A stretch of 64,000 bases of DNA from Diploscapter coronatus (lineage: Eukaryota; Nematoda; Chromadorea; Rhabditida; Rhabditidae): the NCBI GenBank assembly GCA_964036155.1, contig OZ038422.1, positions 70,517,201 to 70,581,200 of the forward strand, read 5' to 3'. A program made the position numbers and the translations under genes. The notes beneath the pieces are model-generated. The model saw only the letters and a program-made list of their open reading frames with translations, ran no database searches and was not told the origin of the DNA. Shown piece after piece: positions 11,761-23,177 of the stretch (position 1 is the stretch's first letter; each line of letters opens with the position of its first letter).

Positions 11761-12792
11761 TCAATCGACCTGCACTTCGATCAGCTTGTTCCGAGTCGGC
11801 GTCGTGTAGCCCGCCACTCTGCGCCAGCATCTGAAGAAAGACAATTTCGGTGGGTATTCTCGAAATCAGTTGAATGTTTGTTCGCAAATTTTTAAAGTAT
11901 ACAAACTTTTCATATAACTTCGAGGTGTATTGTTCGTTCTTTTCTTCTTTCTCACTTGTATGCATTATCGATTGTCAGCCACTGCTTCCCAACCAAAACG
12001 AACACCACATTCAGCTGCAATCACTTTGTAATTTCGTACTTATCGAAAGTCGACCACGAGTGAAGATAACACGCTTTTTAGAGGGAAAGAAATGTTTTTC
12101 CCTTTCAATACGATACTTTTTGTGGGTCAAATTTCGAGTAGTTTGCATTTTCAATTTTCTAATTATTCAGTACCTGATCTTTGGGTTTTGGGTCAGCGAT
12201 CGAACGCACTGTCACCTGAATTCATTCAATTACCCTTTCTTCTTTCTCTTTCCAAATATAACTTGCCAGCGCCTCTTTCCCAGGCGGAATGACGTCTGCG
12301 CAATTCTCGATTTTTATTCTCTTGTTCGAAGTGCATTTCACCTGAAATCGCCACTTTCATATTGTTTGCGAGAATTGAGATTTTGCAAAGTTGTTAGAAT
12401 AGGCAGACATTATACATCATCTTTCTCTTCTTTAACTTTTCGAACATCGGAAATGCAGAAAACATGACCCAAAACTTTAATGCGCGTTTGGAAGCATTTC
12501 ATCATTCTGCCTCTTTGATTTTCATCTCAATTCTTCTCGTTAATTTTTCAGAGTTTGCAAGATTTTTTTTACAAAATCAACCAATTCAGTATCTTTGTTT
12601 CGTTTCCTCTTCACTGTCCTTGCTCACTTTGTATAGAACTCCGCAGTCGGTTGTGTTTGTGAGCGTGATAGTCGCATTCCACTTCTTCCCTTCGACTTTT
12701 AACTTGTCTGGAACGATCTTGAGTCCGTTGAAATTGAGCAGAAACGGTGGAAATTCGCTGTCCAAACCGAGGTCGGACGACATTTGTGACAT
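11761..12792 (-). CDS. MSP (major sperm protein)-domain protein
   Basis: Minus-strand exons 12792-12628, 12341-12234, 12014-11956, 11830-11761; 402 nt, 133 residues. The first two exons carry the MSP/VAP immunoglobulin-like fold signature: LKIVPDKLKVEGKKWNATIT, then LTNTTDCGVLYK, then VKCTSNKR and DVIPPGKEA. In this family the fold makes filaments in sperm (MSP) or binds FFAT-type peptides (VAP). Which applies is unclear. The last two exons (LNVVFVLVGKQW..., ending NKLIEVQVD) are supported by frame and splice sites but match the family less clearly. ATG 12792 is taken because an AG acceptor (CACCATCAG) lies just upstream; an in-frame ATG at 12846 would add 18 residues. The start is 166 bp from, and divergent to, the E2F gene. 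Confidence 0.65.
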
Positions 12793-12958
12793 GGCTGATG
12801 GTGGGAAATGAGAGGGAGGGGAGGAGAGTGCGCCCTCGCATTGCATTTCGCGTTTCGCTGAAGCGATGCCAAATTCTTGCGTTTTGAATTCAAATTTTAG
12901 TGATTTTTCGCGATTTTTATGACTATGTTTAGTTTTGATCGATTCAACAGCGCAGAGA

Positions 12959-14571
12959 ATGGATGGACAGGACGAGGACCAGACTCTGATTGTGGACGAT
13001 GTGCCGCTCTACGAGGATTTGATGGGCAATTCCCTCGGCACAGGTATCTTTTTCTTTCAATCAATAATCTTAATCGTCTTTTTATCGATTTGTGTTTATT
13101 TTCAGTGTTCGATGAAGATGACATGGAATCGAGCCAGGACATGTCGAGCACGCGCGCGGACAAGAGTCTCGGACTGCTCGCCAAGAAATTCATCCGACTG
13201 CTGCAGAGCGCTCCCAATGGACGATTCGATTTGAACACGGTTCTTTTTACTATTTTTTTCTTTAAATTTTTGAAAAACAAAAACGATAAAAACCATTTTT
13301 AACTTGTGAGCTACTCCCATAAATCGCTTGATTATTCTTTTATTTTCAGGCAGCAGATCATCTGCAAGTTCGTCAGAAACGTCGTCTCTACGACATCACA
13401 AACGTGCTAGAAGGAATCGGGCTCATCGAGAAGAAAACGAAAAATATGATCCAGTGGAAGTTAGCTATCTGAACGAAAAATTCTCTAGTTGCTGATTTCA
13501 GAGGCGGTGATTTTGTTCTGGATGGCGATTCCGATCAAATCGACACTCGGGAGCAGCAAAGACTGAAGCAGCTGAAGATGGAAAACGAAGAGTTGGAGAG
13601 GGATGAAATGCTCCTCAACATTCACATCAACTGGATGAAACAAGTAGCTTTATTATCTGATCTTTTTTGTTGTTAGATATTTATGATTTTTTATCATGTC
13701 ACTCTTGAAATTGGATGGCATGTTTCAACTCAAAATCATTAGGGGTAATGCCTTTCCATCATAAAAATCAACATTATTTCTATCACTTCATGTGAAACGT
13801 TCTCGTTCACTGCTACAAATTCTCATTCCATTACAGAGTCTTCGAAATGTGTTGGAAACCTCGAGCAATCAATCAATGGCCTACGTGACGAGAGAGGATG
13901 TGCTTGAAGGGTTCCCGAATGCAATTTCTTTTGCGATTCAGGCTCCACCTGGTAGCAGAGTCGAAGTAGCTCCTCCAAAGGTATGCCATTTCATGTTTTT
14001 TTCTGACATACGTTTTTCTTTTTCAGTTCGGTCGTTCCTTCGATCCTCACTACATTCTGAAGTTGAAAAGTCCTTGTGGTCCGATCTCCGCAGTTCTCGT
14101 CGGCAACGACGCAAATTACAAACTGAGTGTCAAACAGATGGAACAAGTGAACGATAGTATTGAAATCTGATCATTGAAGAGCTAAGTTGCAGGACGATGA
14201 TAAAATTGAATTGGAAGGGGATGGAAAGGACTTGCCTGTTACATCGAGGAAAGATGCTGCCGAATGTAAGTTGTTTCGTATCATTTGTTCATGTGAATTT
14301 TACACCCTACTCTCTCTCATTTCAAAAATTGATCGAATATATTTTGGACAAGAACATGCAATGCTCATTTCGAATTTCAAGACTGGGTATTTCATATTTC
14401 ATTACTTCACTCACTCACTCACTCACTAGAACACAAATAATATTTTCAGCGTCCGATCTCGATATCGTCCGAATGCCCCGTCTTTCTCCTCCTCCTTCCG
14501 ATGTGGATTACTGCTTTGCCACCAAGCACAAACCCCAGAGTCTTATCAATCTTTACAACGAGGATTGGTGA
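12959..14571 (+). CDS. efl-1: E2F transcription factor (E2F4/5 type, EFL-1-like)
   Basis: Eight exons: 12959-13043, 13106-13239, 13350-13459, 13502-13643, 13837-13980, 14027-14146, 14193-14265, 14450-14571; 930 nt, 309 residues. Residues about 45-112 form the winged-helix DNA-binding domain, with [15 protein letters not shown] and [20 protein letters not shown] followed by KNMIQWKG. A leucine-zipper/marked-box dimerisation region follows ([43 protein letters not shown]). The C-terminus has [12 protein letters not shown], which lines up with the E2F4 sequence just before its pocket-protein (Rb-family) binding segment, and ends [10 protein letters not shown]. It would pair with a DP partner to control cell-cycle genes. 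An in-frame ATG at 12935 is a possible earlier start. Likely first gene of the block running to 27415. Confidence 0.93.
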
Positions 14572-14888
14572 CATTTTCACTCGTCATTTTTTCTCATAAT
14601 AATCGATTATTTTTGATGAATTTACGGGTATTTTGTAATTGAAGAAGTAGTTCATTTTCTTTTTTCTCGAACTCGATTCATTTTTCCTACAACTTAGTTC
14701 CTACCTCGTTTAGAATTGTTTCGGATTTTGTGGATCTAAGAATTTTAGATGGTGTGTGTGTGATAAAAAAAAAATTGTGATCAACATTGGCCTTACTTTG
14801 ATTGTCTTCGGTTTTTAAGCCGCAATTTTTTTATTTTGCCATTTGAATTTTCGATTCTCATCAAATTCAATTTTTTTTTCCAGGAAGA

Positions 14889-16488
14889 ATGACAGACCCA
14901 AATTGTGTGGACAATTTCATGTCTCGATTCGTAGCACTGAGCATTGCATTGCGGCAGCACGAAGCAAAAGGGAAATTCGTGGATGAAAATGAAGTCCGCA
15001 GGCTGCTCGAACCTATGCCTAGCACGTAAGACGATTTTCAATGTGCTGGAAAATGATTTGAAAACTTGCAGAAGTCTTTCTGGAGCAGCGAAGAATGAGC
15101 CGATGACAGATGAAGAAGCAACCAAGTTGGTTCAATCACGCATTCCTCTTTTCATCCAACATCAGGGATTCCAAGGTTCGTTATTTGTCATTTTTATTTG
15201 ATTTTTAATCGACTTTCTGGCAATTTTATGCATTTTTACACGGCTCTATGTTCCTTACGGTTAGGATTTAGTTGCGCCGTTGTGCATCGCCCTGAAATCG
15301 CGCCGACTTTGCCAATTGAACGAGATAATTACTCGTTTTCATGCATTCACTTTCTCTCCATTTTAGCAGTCATTTATTTCTTTCGAGCGTAACCGCAAGA
15401 TGCTACGGAGGCGTAGAGTTCATAAAGCCGTGTTTAATAAAAAAAAAGTGCTGATAAAAAAGAATCTTGGATTTCAAATTCTATGAACTAAATGAATTTT
15501 CCTTTATTCCAAAAATCATTGATCAAGAATTTTTTGTCTCAGAATTCGACGTCTCTGTCGTGTCGCTTCTGAGTACTGTGCTCCTTGAAAACCTCAAGTC
15601 GTTCTGTAGAAATTATCGATCGGCAGAACTAAGGAAGAAAGCCAACCCCACTGTCAATCAGCAGGTCATTTTATTCCTTTGATATCAATTATTATGAATT
15701 TTATGCTACTGGCAAGACAATTCTAAAAAATTTTGGTTTTGATTACAAAGAAGTCTAAACTTCTTTTCCCCACTATTCTCTATTTTCTTTAATTTCATCT
15801 ATCAATTTGACCACACCCATAGTTTCTCGACTTGAAGAAACGTGAATGCAAATTTATTCAGCAGAAAAGATGTTTTCAGAGTCCAATGATGCAATGCCTG
15901 ACTCTGCACAACCTGCTGCCAGAGACCCGTCTTGTGGATCATTATCAGGTCTGCCATCGAAGACGATACCATCTGCTCTCGCGCAAATGCAAGAATATCC
16001 TCGACATTCCCCGTGAGTGTTTGACATTTTTTTTTATGAATTCAAAGAATAATTGATTCGATAAATCCATATCAAAAGAAAATTCGAACGACGAGATGAG
16101 CACCTCTGATCAATTTATAAAGTTTTGATTGATTTGACACTTGTTCAGATATTGCTATAGAAATTTCAATTTTTCTCTTTTTATTCACTTACTCATTTAC
16201 TCGTTCCTTTTTTCCTGTTTGCTGCACCCCGAATTTAGAGGCTAGATTGTAAATGCAGCTTGAATCTGTGGGCGAAAGTTAGTCAATGGAGAAAAGAAAA
16301 CGACTCGAAATTCTCATTTCCAATTTCGAACTCGTACTGATCGTTGTTTTTCAGTAAATGAATTGGAAGAAATTCTGACAGACATTCGAAGCTTCGACAT
16401 GGATCCAGTGCACCATGCGGACGGACACCTGCAACATGCGAATGACAAGCCGAAACGGGGCAGGAAGAGGAAGATTAAACATGAATAG
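14889..16488 (+). CDS. unidentified basic nuclear-type protein (weakly TADA1-like)
   Basis: Exons 14889-15025, 15072-15175, 15543-15664, 15880-16012, 16355-16488; 630 nt, 209 residues. ATG 14889 sits five bases behind a strong acceptor (run of T then CCAG), 318 bp after the E2F stop, so it is a likely trans-spliced operon gene. The middle is helical (VVSLLSTVLLENLKSFCRNY), then QCLTLHNLLPETRLVDHY; the C-terminus is strongly basic (KPKRGRKRKIKHE), a likely nuclear signal. Order and spacing of the helical part and the downstream short segment faintly recall TADA1 of the SAGA complex, but I would not name it on this. AATAAA at 16625-16630. Confidence 0.7.
15232..15445. repeat. inverted-repeat element in intron
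   Basis: TACACGGCTCTATGTTCCTTACG at about 15237-15260 pairs with the reverse complement of CGTAGAGTTCATAAAGCCGTGTT at about 15411-15433, imperfectly. It lies in the intron 15176-15542. No coding content. Confidence 0.55.
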
Positions 16489-16737
16489 AGCATAGAGCAA
16501 TTGAACAGATAGGGAAGTCATTCGGAATTTCCGCTAGGAGTCCATTCTTTCCACCTGTAAGGATCATTATTACGTGTCACCAGATCTGGAATTTGCATTT
16601 TGACGGGTGAATTTATTCTGCAATAATAAATATTTCAGTGTATGTTTTTCGATTTTCATTAATCAGTTGAAATCTGATCGATACCTCTCATTTATGCATC
16701 CATTATCCATTTACGATTAGATCTGATTTCAGACCGA

Positions 16738-19203
16738 ATGGACTCGATTTACTTCGAGAAGCAGGAGTCCCTGATGTGCGGTCAGCACGCACTTAACATG
16801 CTGTTGCAGAGCGACTACTTCTCTGCTCAGGATCTCGCTGAAATTGCGAAGAGACTCGACTCACTCGAAAGACACTTCATGGATAGAGAGGTACTTTTCT
16901 GAATTTAGAGTGATTTGAGAAAAAATCTTCATATTCAAAAATGTAGCAGATGGGAATTCACGCTTTTCTCCTCTCCATAAGTTTTAGACGAACTTTATTC
17001 ATATCATGCAACCAATATCAATTTATTTCAGGCTCCTTCAGTCAGTCGCAGCGAGAATATGAACGACTACGGTTTCTTCTCGATTCAAGTGCTGACAGAG
17101 GCTCTCAAAAACTTCGGCATCGAGATCTGTCCGCTATCGCATCCTTCCATGGCTCACATTCGCAAGAATCCACAGTTAGCTTATTTTTTAATTATTGCTG
17201 AATGTGGAGAGCTAGATATTGCATACTCTTTGTAACTTGCTTTTGCACGCGTCCCGCCTTTCTTTTCATTTGCTCTCTTCTTTTCGCCTCTCGAAAAAGC
17301 GAAGAAAAATCGAGGCAGGGCACCAGGGAGGCGAGTTGCAAAGAGCATGCAGCATCTGTCTCCTCCCATTCCGCAGTGCATTATTTAAAAAAATCTTAGA
17401 ACTCAAATCTGACAAATATTCTCCTCGGATTTAGAACTTAATCCAATAATTGACTGATTTTCGATTCATCGTTTTCTTTAAATTGTATTCCTGCAGCAAT
17501 GCGCGAGCCTTCATCTGCAATCTGCGGGAGCACTGGTTCGTTCTTCGCAAATTCGGCGTCCAGTGGTTTGAACTGAATTCCGTAAAGAAAGCACCCAAAT
17601 TCGTCTCGGACACCTATCTCGAGATCTACATCGAGCAGCTCCTTTCTGAAGGTATTGAAAATAGTTTCCATCCAATAATCCCCCTATTTCTTCTCAGGCT
17701 ACAGCATTTTCGTGGTGGATGGTAATCTTCCCCAGAGCGAAGCCGACCAAATAATTTCCCTGTGCCCAGTGGTGCCGCCTCCACACGTCCCTCCTCAGCC
17801 AAAGGCCAAGCCGTCTAAGATTGAAGCCAAATTCGACAAGTTTTTCACTGGTGTTAGCAAGAAACTAGGTTTTGGTGGGTTATTTTAAACTATTACTCGT
17901 TTCCGATGGTCTTTTCACTGGCTTATCAAATTTTTAAATTGATATCACACAAGGAAGTTATTGTTTTGGTCAAATGAACAAATGGCTAGTACGTTGCACA
18001 CATCTCAACATGAACACTGCACATATAAAAAATGGAGGCTCGAATGCAGAGAAAGAATCAGTTGGGGACAGTGCAAAAAGTGGTGCTCAATTCCTTTTTA
18101 GTCTCTTCGCCCCTTTTAGCAAGAGAACTACTTCTCTGTTTGACCAAGACAATAGTTTATGTTCAATTCTCCAAATCATAATTTTCACAGCTGGAAATTG
18201 AAACCCAATTTTCAGATTCCGCTAGCTCATCCCGAATAGACGACGAAGACGAGCAGCTAGCGATCGCCCTTGCAGCCTCGATGGAGTCTGCAGACCAAGG
18301 ACAGATTTTCGAGCAGATCAGGGATTATGACGAGGATGCAGAGCTGCAGAGGGCGATTGAGATGAGCAGACAGGATGGGGCAGCTGAGCAAGGACAACAC
18401 GGACGCGGAACGACCAACAATGAACCGAGGGAAGACTTTGACGCCAACATCGAAGTCATTAGTGTGAGTATAGATGCTTACTTTTATTTGGATTTGCAAA
18501 TTTTTTAATGCCAAGACTTTGCTGTTTCTGAAACATTCCGCTCTTCCCGGATTTGAATAATTGATAAGCATAAATGAAGGAAACCAATAAATGAAAAAGA
18601 TGTTTTTGATCATTGCAAAAATTTCATTCACAATTCCAGGACATTGGCGAACATCCTGCACAGGTGACTGTTGATGTGCAAATCGAGAAGAAAGAGGACA
18701 AATCGGATGCGAAAAATTCGAGCAAAGGGGATGGAGAGAGTGAGAAGGTTGGCATCGAGAGTCGGGTCCAGAAACCAGAAACATCTGCAGGAGACGGGGT
18801 GTGTTGTATTTTCGATTTTTGTTCAATTTTCTTATTTAAACAAAAAAATTCCAATCAATCACTCGAGTAAGATGAAAACGATAAATGAATTTTGGCCGCC
18901 CGATGATTATTTGATACAAATGAAAATTTACTCATTTTTCATATGCACAAAAATGAACAAGTGCTCATTGTGCAGACTTGTTCATTGTTATTTTCATCGA
19001 GTAATCGAGTTTTATAATATTTTATTCCAATTATACAGCCTCAGACGAGCCCCGACCCATCTCAGAAGATGGAGGAGAATCAGCCTATCTCGATGGCAGA
19101 AGAAGAAATCGAGCAGAGGAGACAGGCTGTGAAGGAGCAGTTCTTGAGACGACTTGAAGGGAAGCAGGAGGAGGAGGAGGAGGAGGAGGAGGAGAAGAAA
19201 TGA
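16738..19203 (+). CDS. atx-3: ataxin-3 deubiquitinase (Josephin domain plus UIMs)
   Basis: Exons 16738-16890, 17032-17174, 17497-17651, 17698-17874, 18216-18463, 18640-18798, 19039-19203; 1200 nt, 399 residues. Cysteine protease of the Josephin family that trims ubiquitin chains and works with p97/VCP in protein quality control. The catalytic set is intact: Gln9 and Cys14 (KQESLMCGQHALN), His111 (ICNLREHWFVLR) and Asn126 (QWFELNS). Two ubiquitin-interacting motifs follow, DEDEQLAIALAASMES (about 219-234) and DAELQRAIEMS (about 250-260). Instead of the human polyglutamine tract the C-terminus is a glutamate run (GAG repeats, 19169-19199) ending EEKK. ATG 16738 is five bases behind ATTTCAG, suiting spliced-leader addition, 249 bp after the previous stop. 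Confidence 0.96.
17201..17376. repeat. hairpin element in ataxin-3 intron 2
   Basis: GCATACTCTTTGTAACTTGC (about 17219-17238) is mirrored by GCGAGTTGCAAAGAGCATGC (about 17332-17351). Weaker pairing extends outward to about 17201 and 17376, and an inner TCTTTTCGC / GCGAAGAAAA pair surrounds CTCTCGAAA. The unit is about 175 bp in intron 17175-17496 and is more GC-rich than its surroundings. The two opposite open frames across it are by-products of the palindrome. Confidence 0.65.
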
Positions 19204-19828
19204 ACGAAGAAGTGGAGAAGAAAACACGGAATTCTATCATCTTGCCATATATTGATACTTATTACATCTAAAAAAAAAAACGTGTTGTAATTGAATTGGT
19301 TATAATCTGATTCTTCGTTTTCTTATCATCACTTTATATTCTCTTACTTCCCTTCTCTTTTTTTCCCTCCCCAATACTAGTTTCCTGAGAATTACGATAT
19401 TTTCCACATTATTTCTCCTATTTCTAGCTGTCTGATAAAAGTTGTTATGGTAAGAGGAGTGGCAGGCGATCACAGGATGTGGGCAGTTTTAATTTCTACT
19501 AGCATATCTATTTCTCCTATAGCAATTTAAGTTTCAAATGCAAACATTCAGCTTAATCCATAAAGGAATAGAGAGGTTTGAAAATATATAATATACTTTT
19601 AAAAATGCTTCAGCTAAACGGCGTTTTCCATATTCAATTGTGATAATTCTGAGGTGGTTTATGATATGTAATTCACATTTACGCAATTAAACCTATCACT
19701 TTTACTCGTTTCATTTTTTCTGAAGTCAAGCATCAGGTCATAGTCCTGTACGATATCTTGGAACTTTATATTCATTTGACCTTACAATTCGATTTGATTG
19801 CAGATTTAGCATTCCAAAAGCCGTAAGT
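19204..19828 (+). other. intergenic spacer inside putative operon
   Basis: 3' flank of ataxin-3 and 5' flank of the Mediator-like gene, 625 bp, the longest gap in the block. No gene seen. An acceptor-like GATTTGATTGCAG ending at 19802 lies 26 bases before the next ATG and may receive a spliced leader. Confidence 0.4.
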
Positions 19829-22800
19829 ATGGATGAGCCAGCAGGAAGCAGCCAAATGGGCGGAGCCTCGAGTGGAAATGCGGCTGCAGGTGGAAGTGGG
19901 ACAGGGATGACTGGGGGAAATTCCAACAAACCATCGCCTGCTACGCAGAATACAGGACAGAATGTAAGAATATGATTTTAAAAATATATAATTTATACAT
20001 TGAGAAATCTTGAAATTAACTAATACCAGGTCGATGAAAAAGCACTGCAAATGAAAATAAAAGACATTTTCTCTATTGTTCTCTGTGCTATTTCGTACAT
20101 GACTTATTGTTTTGTAATTTTCAAATTTCGATAAATCGAAATTCTATTTTCCATTTTACCGAAAGTTATTAGTTTATTTGCAGCCACTGGACGAAGCAGT
20201 TGACAGTTCAGTGGAGTCGTCTTCTCTGGACGAGGGTCCCTTGAACGAGGACATTCCCATTCCTGCGACCACCCTCGGAAATGCCATCGATGATCTCATG
20301 ACCAGATGGTACGATAGCTTGAAATTTTATAGAAAGTTAATGTTTAAAACAGATTCTCCGTAATCCTCGAAACTGTTCGGACCAGAAACTTAAAATGAGT
20401 TCTGAAGGGTTATTTGAGTGTTTTCTATCTATATTCGAGCTGGAGAACACGATTTTGGGGCTTTTTCCCGGAGTTTTCACGTCCAGGTTCGGGTACCGGG
20501 TCCGGGGGTCAAATTTCAAAAGTCAGCCTAATATCCCAAATTGTATATCAGATTGTTCGGCCCGACGAGTTGAGTCGATTGGTGCAAACATTTTTCGGAT
20601 CTGACCTTCCTATCACAAGTTACGGCTAAAAACAGTGCAAAAACGCCAAAAATACGGGGTCCTCAATAGACAAGTCAACTTTTCTCACCTCTTTCTGGAT
20701 ATTACCTCCCAGTTTTTTCACACAATAATCTGCGAGTCCTGCTCATTCTAATCGAATAAAAAAATCCAGAATTGAGATACACCGATTGACCGAAAAAACG
20801 ATCCGAAGTTGGAACGGAAAAATCGAATTTTCGAAAATGCGTATGAAAAAATTCAAAATGTATATAGATCGATAGAGCTCATCAATCTGAGCAACTTTTG
20901 TGAAGACACCTCGATGAAATTTCCATTCCGAAATGAGATATTCAGAAAAAACTAAAAAATAAGGTATTTTTTCAAAAATTTATTTCTCACCATCGGTGTG
21001 AGTCAATTCGTTTAATTTTGTATTAAAAATGATTCCTGACGCTTAAATTATGATTCTAAATAAAATTTAGGGGGTAATATCTATATTCGGGAACTTTCCG
21101 GTACTGGTTCCGGAGGGTACCAGACCGGTTTTAAAAATCTAATCAAGACCGGTCATGTTATATATCATTCGAAAGCCAGTGAAAAACTAAGTATAATACC
21201 GAAAACCGCTTGAAAAACGGATTGATGCATCCAGACTTATGGTCAAAAACGTTCCCAAGTTTACTCTTCAATTTGACCAATACTTCATTTCCTCATAAAA
21301 ATCGATACACTGGACCATTTTTCAAGTGGTTTTCAGCATTACATTTAGTTTTTCATTGGCTTTCGAATGGTATATAACATGATAGGTCTTTCTACCAAAT
21401 GGTGACTCAACCCATATGGGTCGCGGCTCATATGGGTCAAATTAACATTTTAACAAAAACCCATCATGTTATATACCAAACGAAAGCCCTTATCGAGCTG
21501 AATAATATGCTGAAAACCTTTTGAAAAACAGATTAGTCTATCGCCTTTTATGGTCATTTGAAGATACCCCATTTTTGGTCTTTTTCAACAGGTGATTATA
21601 TTCAATTACAGTGATGGTATAATGAAACCACTTGCTGAAATTGATAGAAATGGACTCGAATATTACTCTCCAGCCAATTTCGAGTCGATTGATATCTATT
21701 TTGGTATAGTATCACTCGGGTACCATATAGGTGGTATACCATGGACCCATATGGTAACATGATAGAGTGGTAGCACAATACTCTAGGAAGCAAAAATGAA
21801 GTATTGTCCTTCAACTACTATATCTCGAAAAGATCTTTCAATTTGGTTTTATTTTACAAAAGTTATGAATTTTTGAAAATTTGTGTCATTTTCATAGTTA
21901 GACCCATTCAAACTGCTATACCATGAATACCATAAGAGATAACCATGAGGTGTCTTCACAAAAGTTGCTCAGATTGATGAGCTCTATCGATCTATATACA
22001 TTTTGAATTTTTTCATACGCATTTTCGAAAATTCGATTTTTCCGTTCCAACTTCGGATCGTTTTTTCGGTCAATCGGTGTATCTCAATTCTGGATTTTTT
22101 TATTCGATTAGAATGAGCAGGACTCGCAGATTATTGTGTGAAAAAACTGGGAGGTAATATCCAGAAAGAGGTGAGAAAAGTTGACTTGTCTATTGAGGAC
22201 CCCGTATTTTTGGCGTTTTTGCACTGTTTTTAGCCGTAACTTGTGATAGGAAGGTCAGATCCGAAAAATGTTTGCACCAATCGACTCAACTCGTCGGGCC
22301 GAACAATCTGATATACAATTTGGGATATTAGGCTGACTTTTGAAATTTGACCCCCGGACCCGGTACCCGAACCTGGACGTGAAAACTCCGGGAAAAAGCC
22401 CCAAAATCGTGTTCTCCAGCTCGAATATAGATAGAAAACACTCAAATAACCCTTCAGAACGCATTTTAAGCCTCTGGTCCGGTCTCTTCCTTGAGATCGT
22501 CGAATATTACAGAGAATCTGTTTTAAAAAACGTTTTAAGAGAAGAATTTTGGATAATTCCCCAAGATTTTGCAGATTTGAGAATTCTAGTAAAAATATAT
22601 TTTTGTTTTAGGGTGCAGATCTTCAGCAATGTGTCGATTTCTCCCCCGATTCTTCCCGCGTCGACCGTCGACCACGTCAAGGAAGTCGCCGAGATTTGTC
22701 AGAAACATGTGAGAAATTTGTTTAGACGTATTCTTTCAAAAATCGAAATATTATTTCTGAAATAAGTTCATCGCCCAATTGTTTTCAGTTCCGTAATGCG

Positions 22801-23177
22801 AATATGGAAGTGTGTGCAGAGCTGAATCGAATCTCGACGCAATGGGAGTTGGAGCATCCGCAGGACGCTTTTGAAGATGTGGGGGGTTTTTTTTAAGTGC
22901 AAATTTGGAAACGCTACAACATTACACATGACATGGGCGAGATATTGTTTTTAGAGGAGCGATATGCTATTTCGCATATATTCCATGCGATTTTTAAGCT
23001 ACCTATTTTAATTAATTAAGTTGGTTTTGAAATGAAATTTTACAGGAACTGAACGACCTGAATGCAGCGATCGATCGGCAGAAAGTGCTGCTCAAGCACG
23101 CGAAAGAAGTGATGGAGAAACTCACCAACAGATACTTCGCTGCCTACCCTGACGCGGGCAAACAACATCTCACTTGA
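19829..23177 (+). CDS. Mediator subunit 28-like protein
   Basis: Exons 19829-19963, 20184-20308, 22612-22708, 22789-22878, 23046-23177; 579 nt, 192 residues. The first 60 or so residues are Gly/Ser/Ala-rich. From about residue 80, IDDLMTRWVQIFSNVS, then EVAEICQKHFRNANMEVCAE, then a coiled segment ELNDLNAAIDRQKVLLKHAK follow the order and spacing of MED28 (an N-terminal ELE-type helix, a Cys/Gln helix, then EDVxELxxxLxRKDxLVQKH). The assignment rests on eye alignment only. If right, it is a nuclear coactivator subunit bridging regulators and RNA polymerase II. Intron 2 (20309-22611) carries a 2.2-kb palindrome. The start codon is embedded in a donor-like string (CCGTAAGTATGG). The fourth donor is the unusual GTGGGG; without that splice the frame stops five codons later. 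Confidence 0.6.
20342..22526. repeat. 2.2-kb palindromic element inside Mediator-like intron 2
   Basis: Left arm 20342-20913 is the reverse complement of right arm 21949-22526. The inner roughly 500 bp look identical (for example from GGACCCCGTATTTTTGGCG inward); the outer 60-80 bp are diverged by point changes and small indels. The termini read TTTAAAACAGATTCTC...GAGAATCTGTTTTAAA. The loop (20914-21948) contains its own repeats (annotated separately). No transposase. Splicing of the host gene is predicted to remove it whole, so the pre-mRNA could form a hairpin of about 575 bp. Confidence 0.9.
21152..21566. repeat. three-copy module in the loop of the second palindrome
   Basis: A unit starting CATGTTATATA(T/C)CA, then CGAAAGCC, then GAAAACC and TTGAAAAA occurs three times: 21152-21246 forward, about 21300-21384 inverted, and 21462-21566 forward. 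Copies one and two form a secondary hairpin. Around 21409-21440 and 21740-21755 are repeats of ACCCATATGG. Confidence 0.75.

Noticed and set aside
11874..12467. 197-codon plus-strand open frame opposite the MSP gene
   Set aside because: It overlaps all three 3' MSP exons in antisense; phenylalanine/serine-rich with no domain. The minus-strand exons have family motifs and splice sites.
17181..17399. Opposite overlapping frames in ataxin-3 intron 2
   Set aside because: Created by the hairpin element; the intron is spliced between the Josephin exons in the expected place.
20395..22464. Mirror 69-71-residue open frames in the second palindrome
   Set aside because: Same reasoning; the region lies inside an intron that must be removed for the host protein to be in frame.
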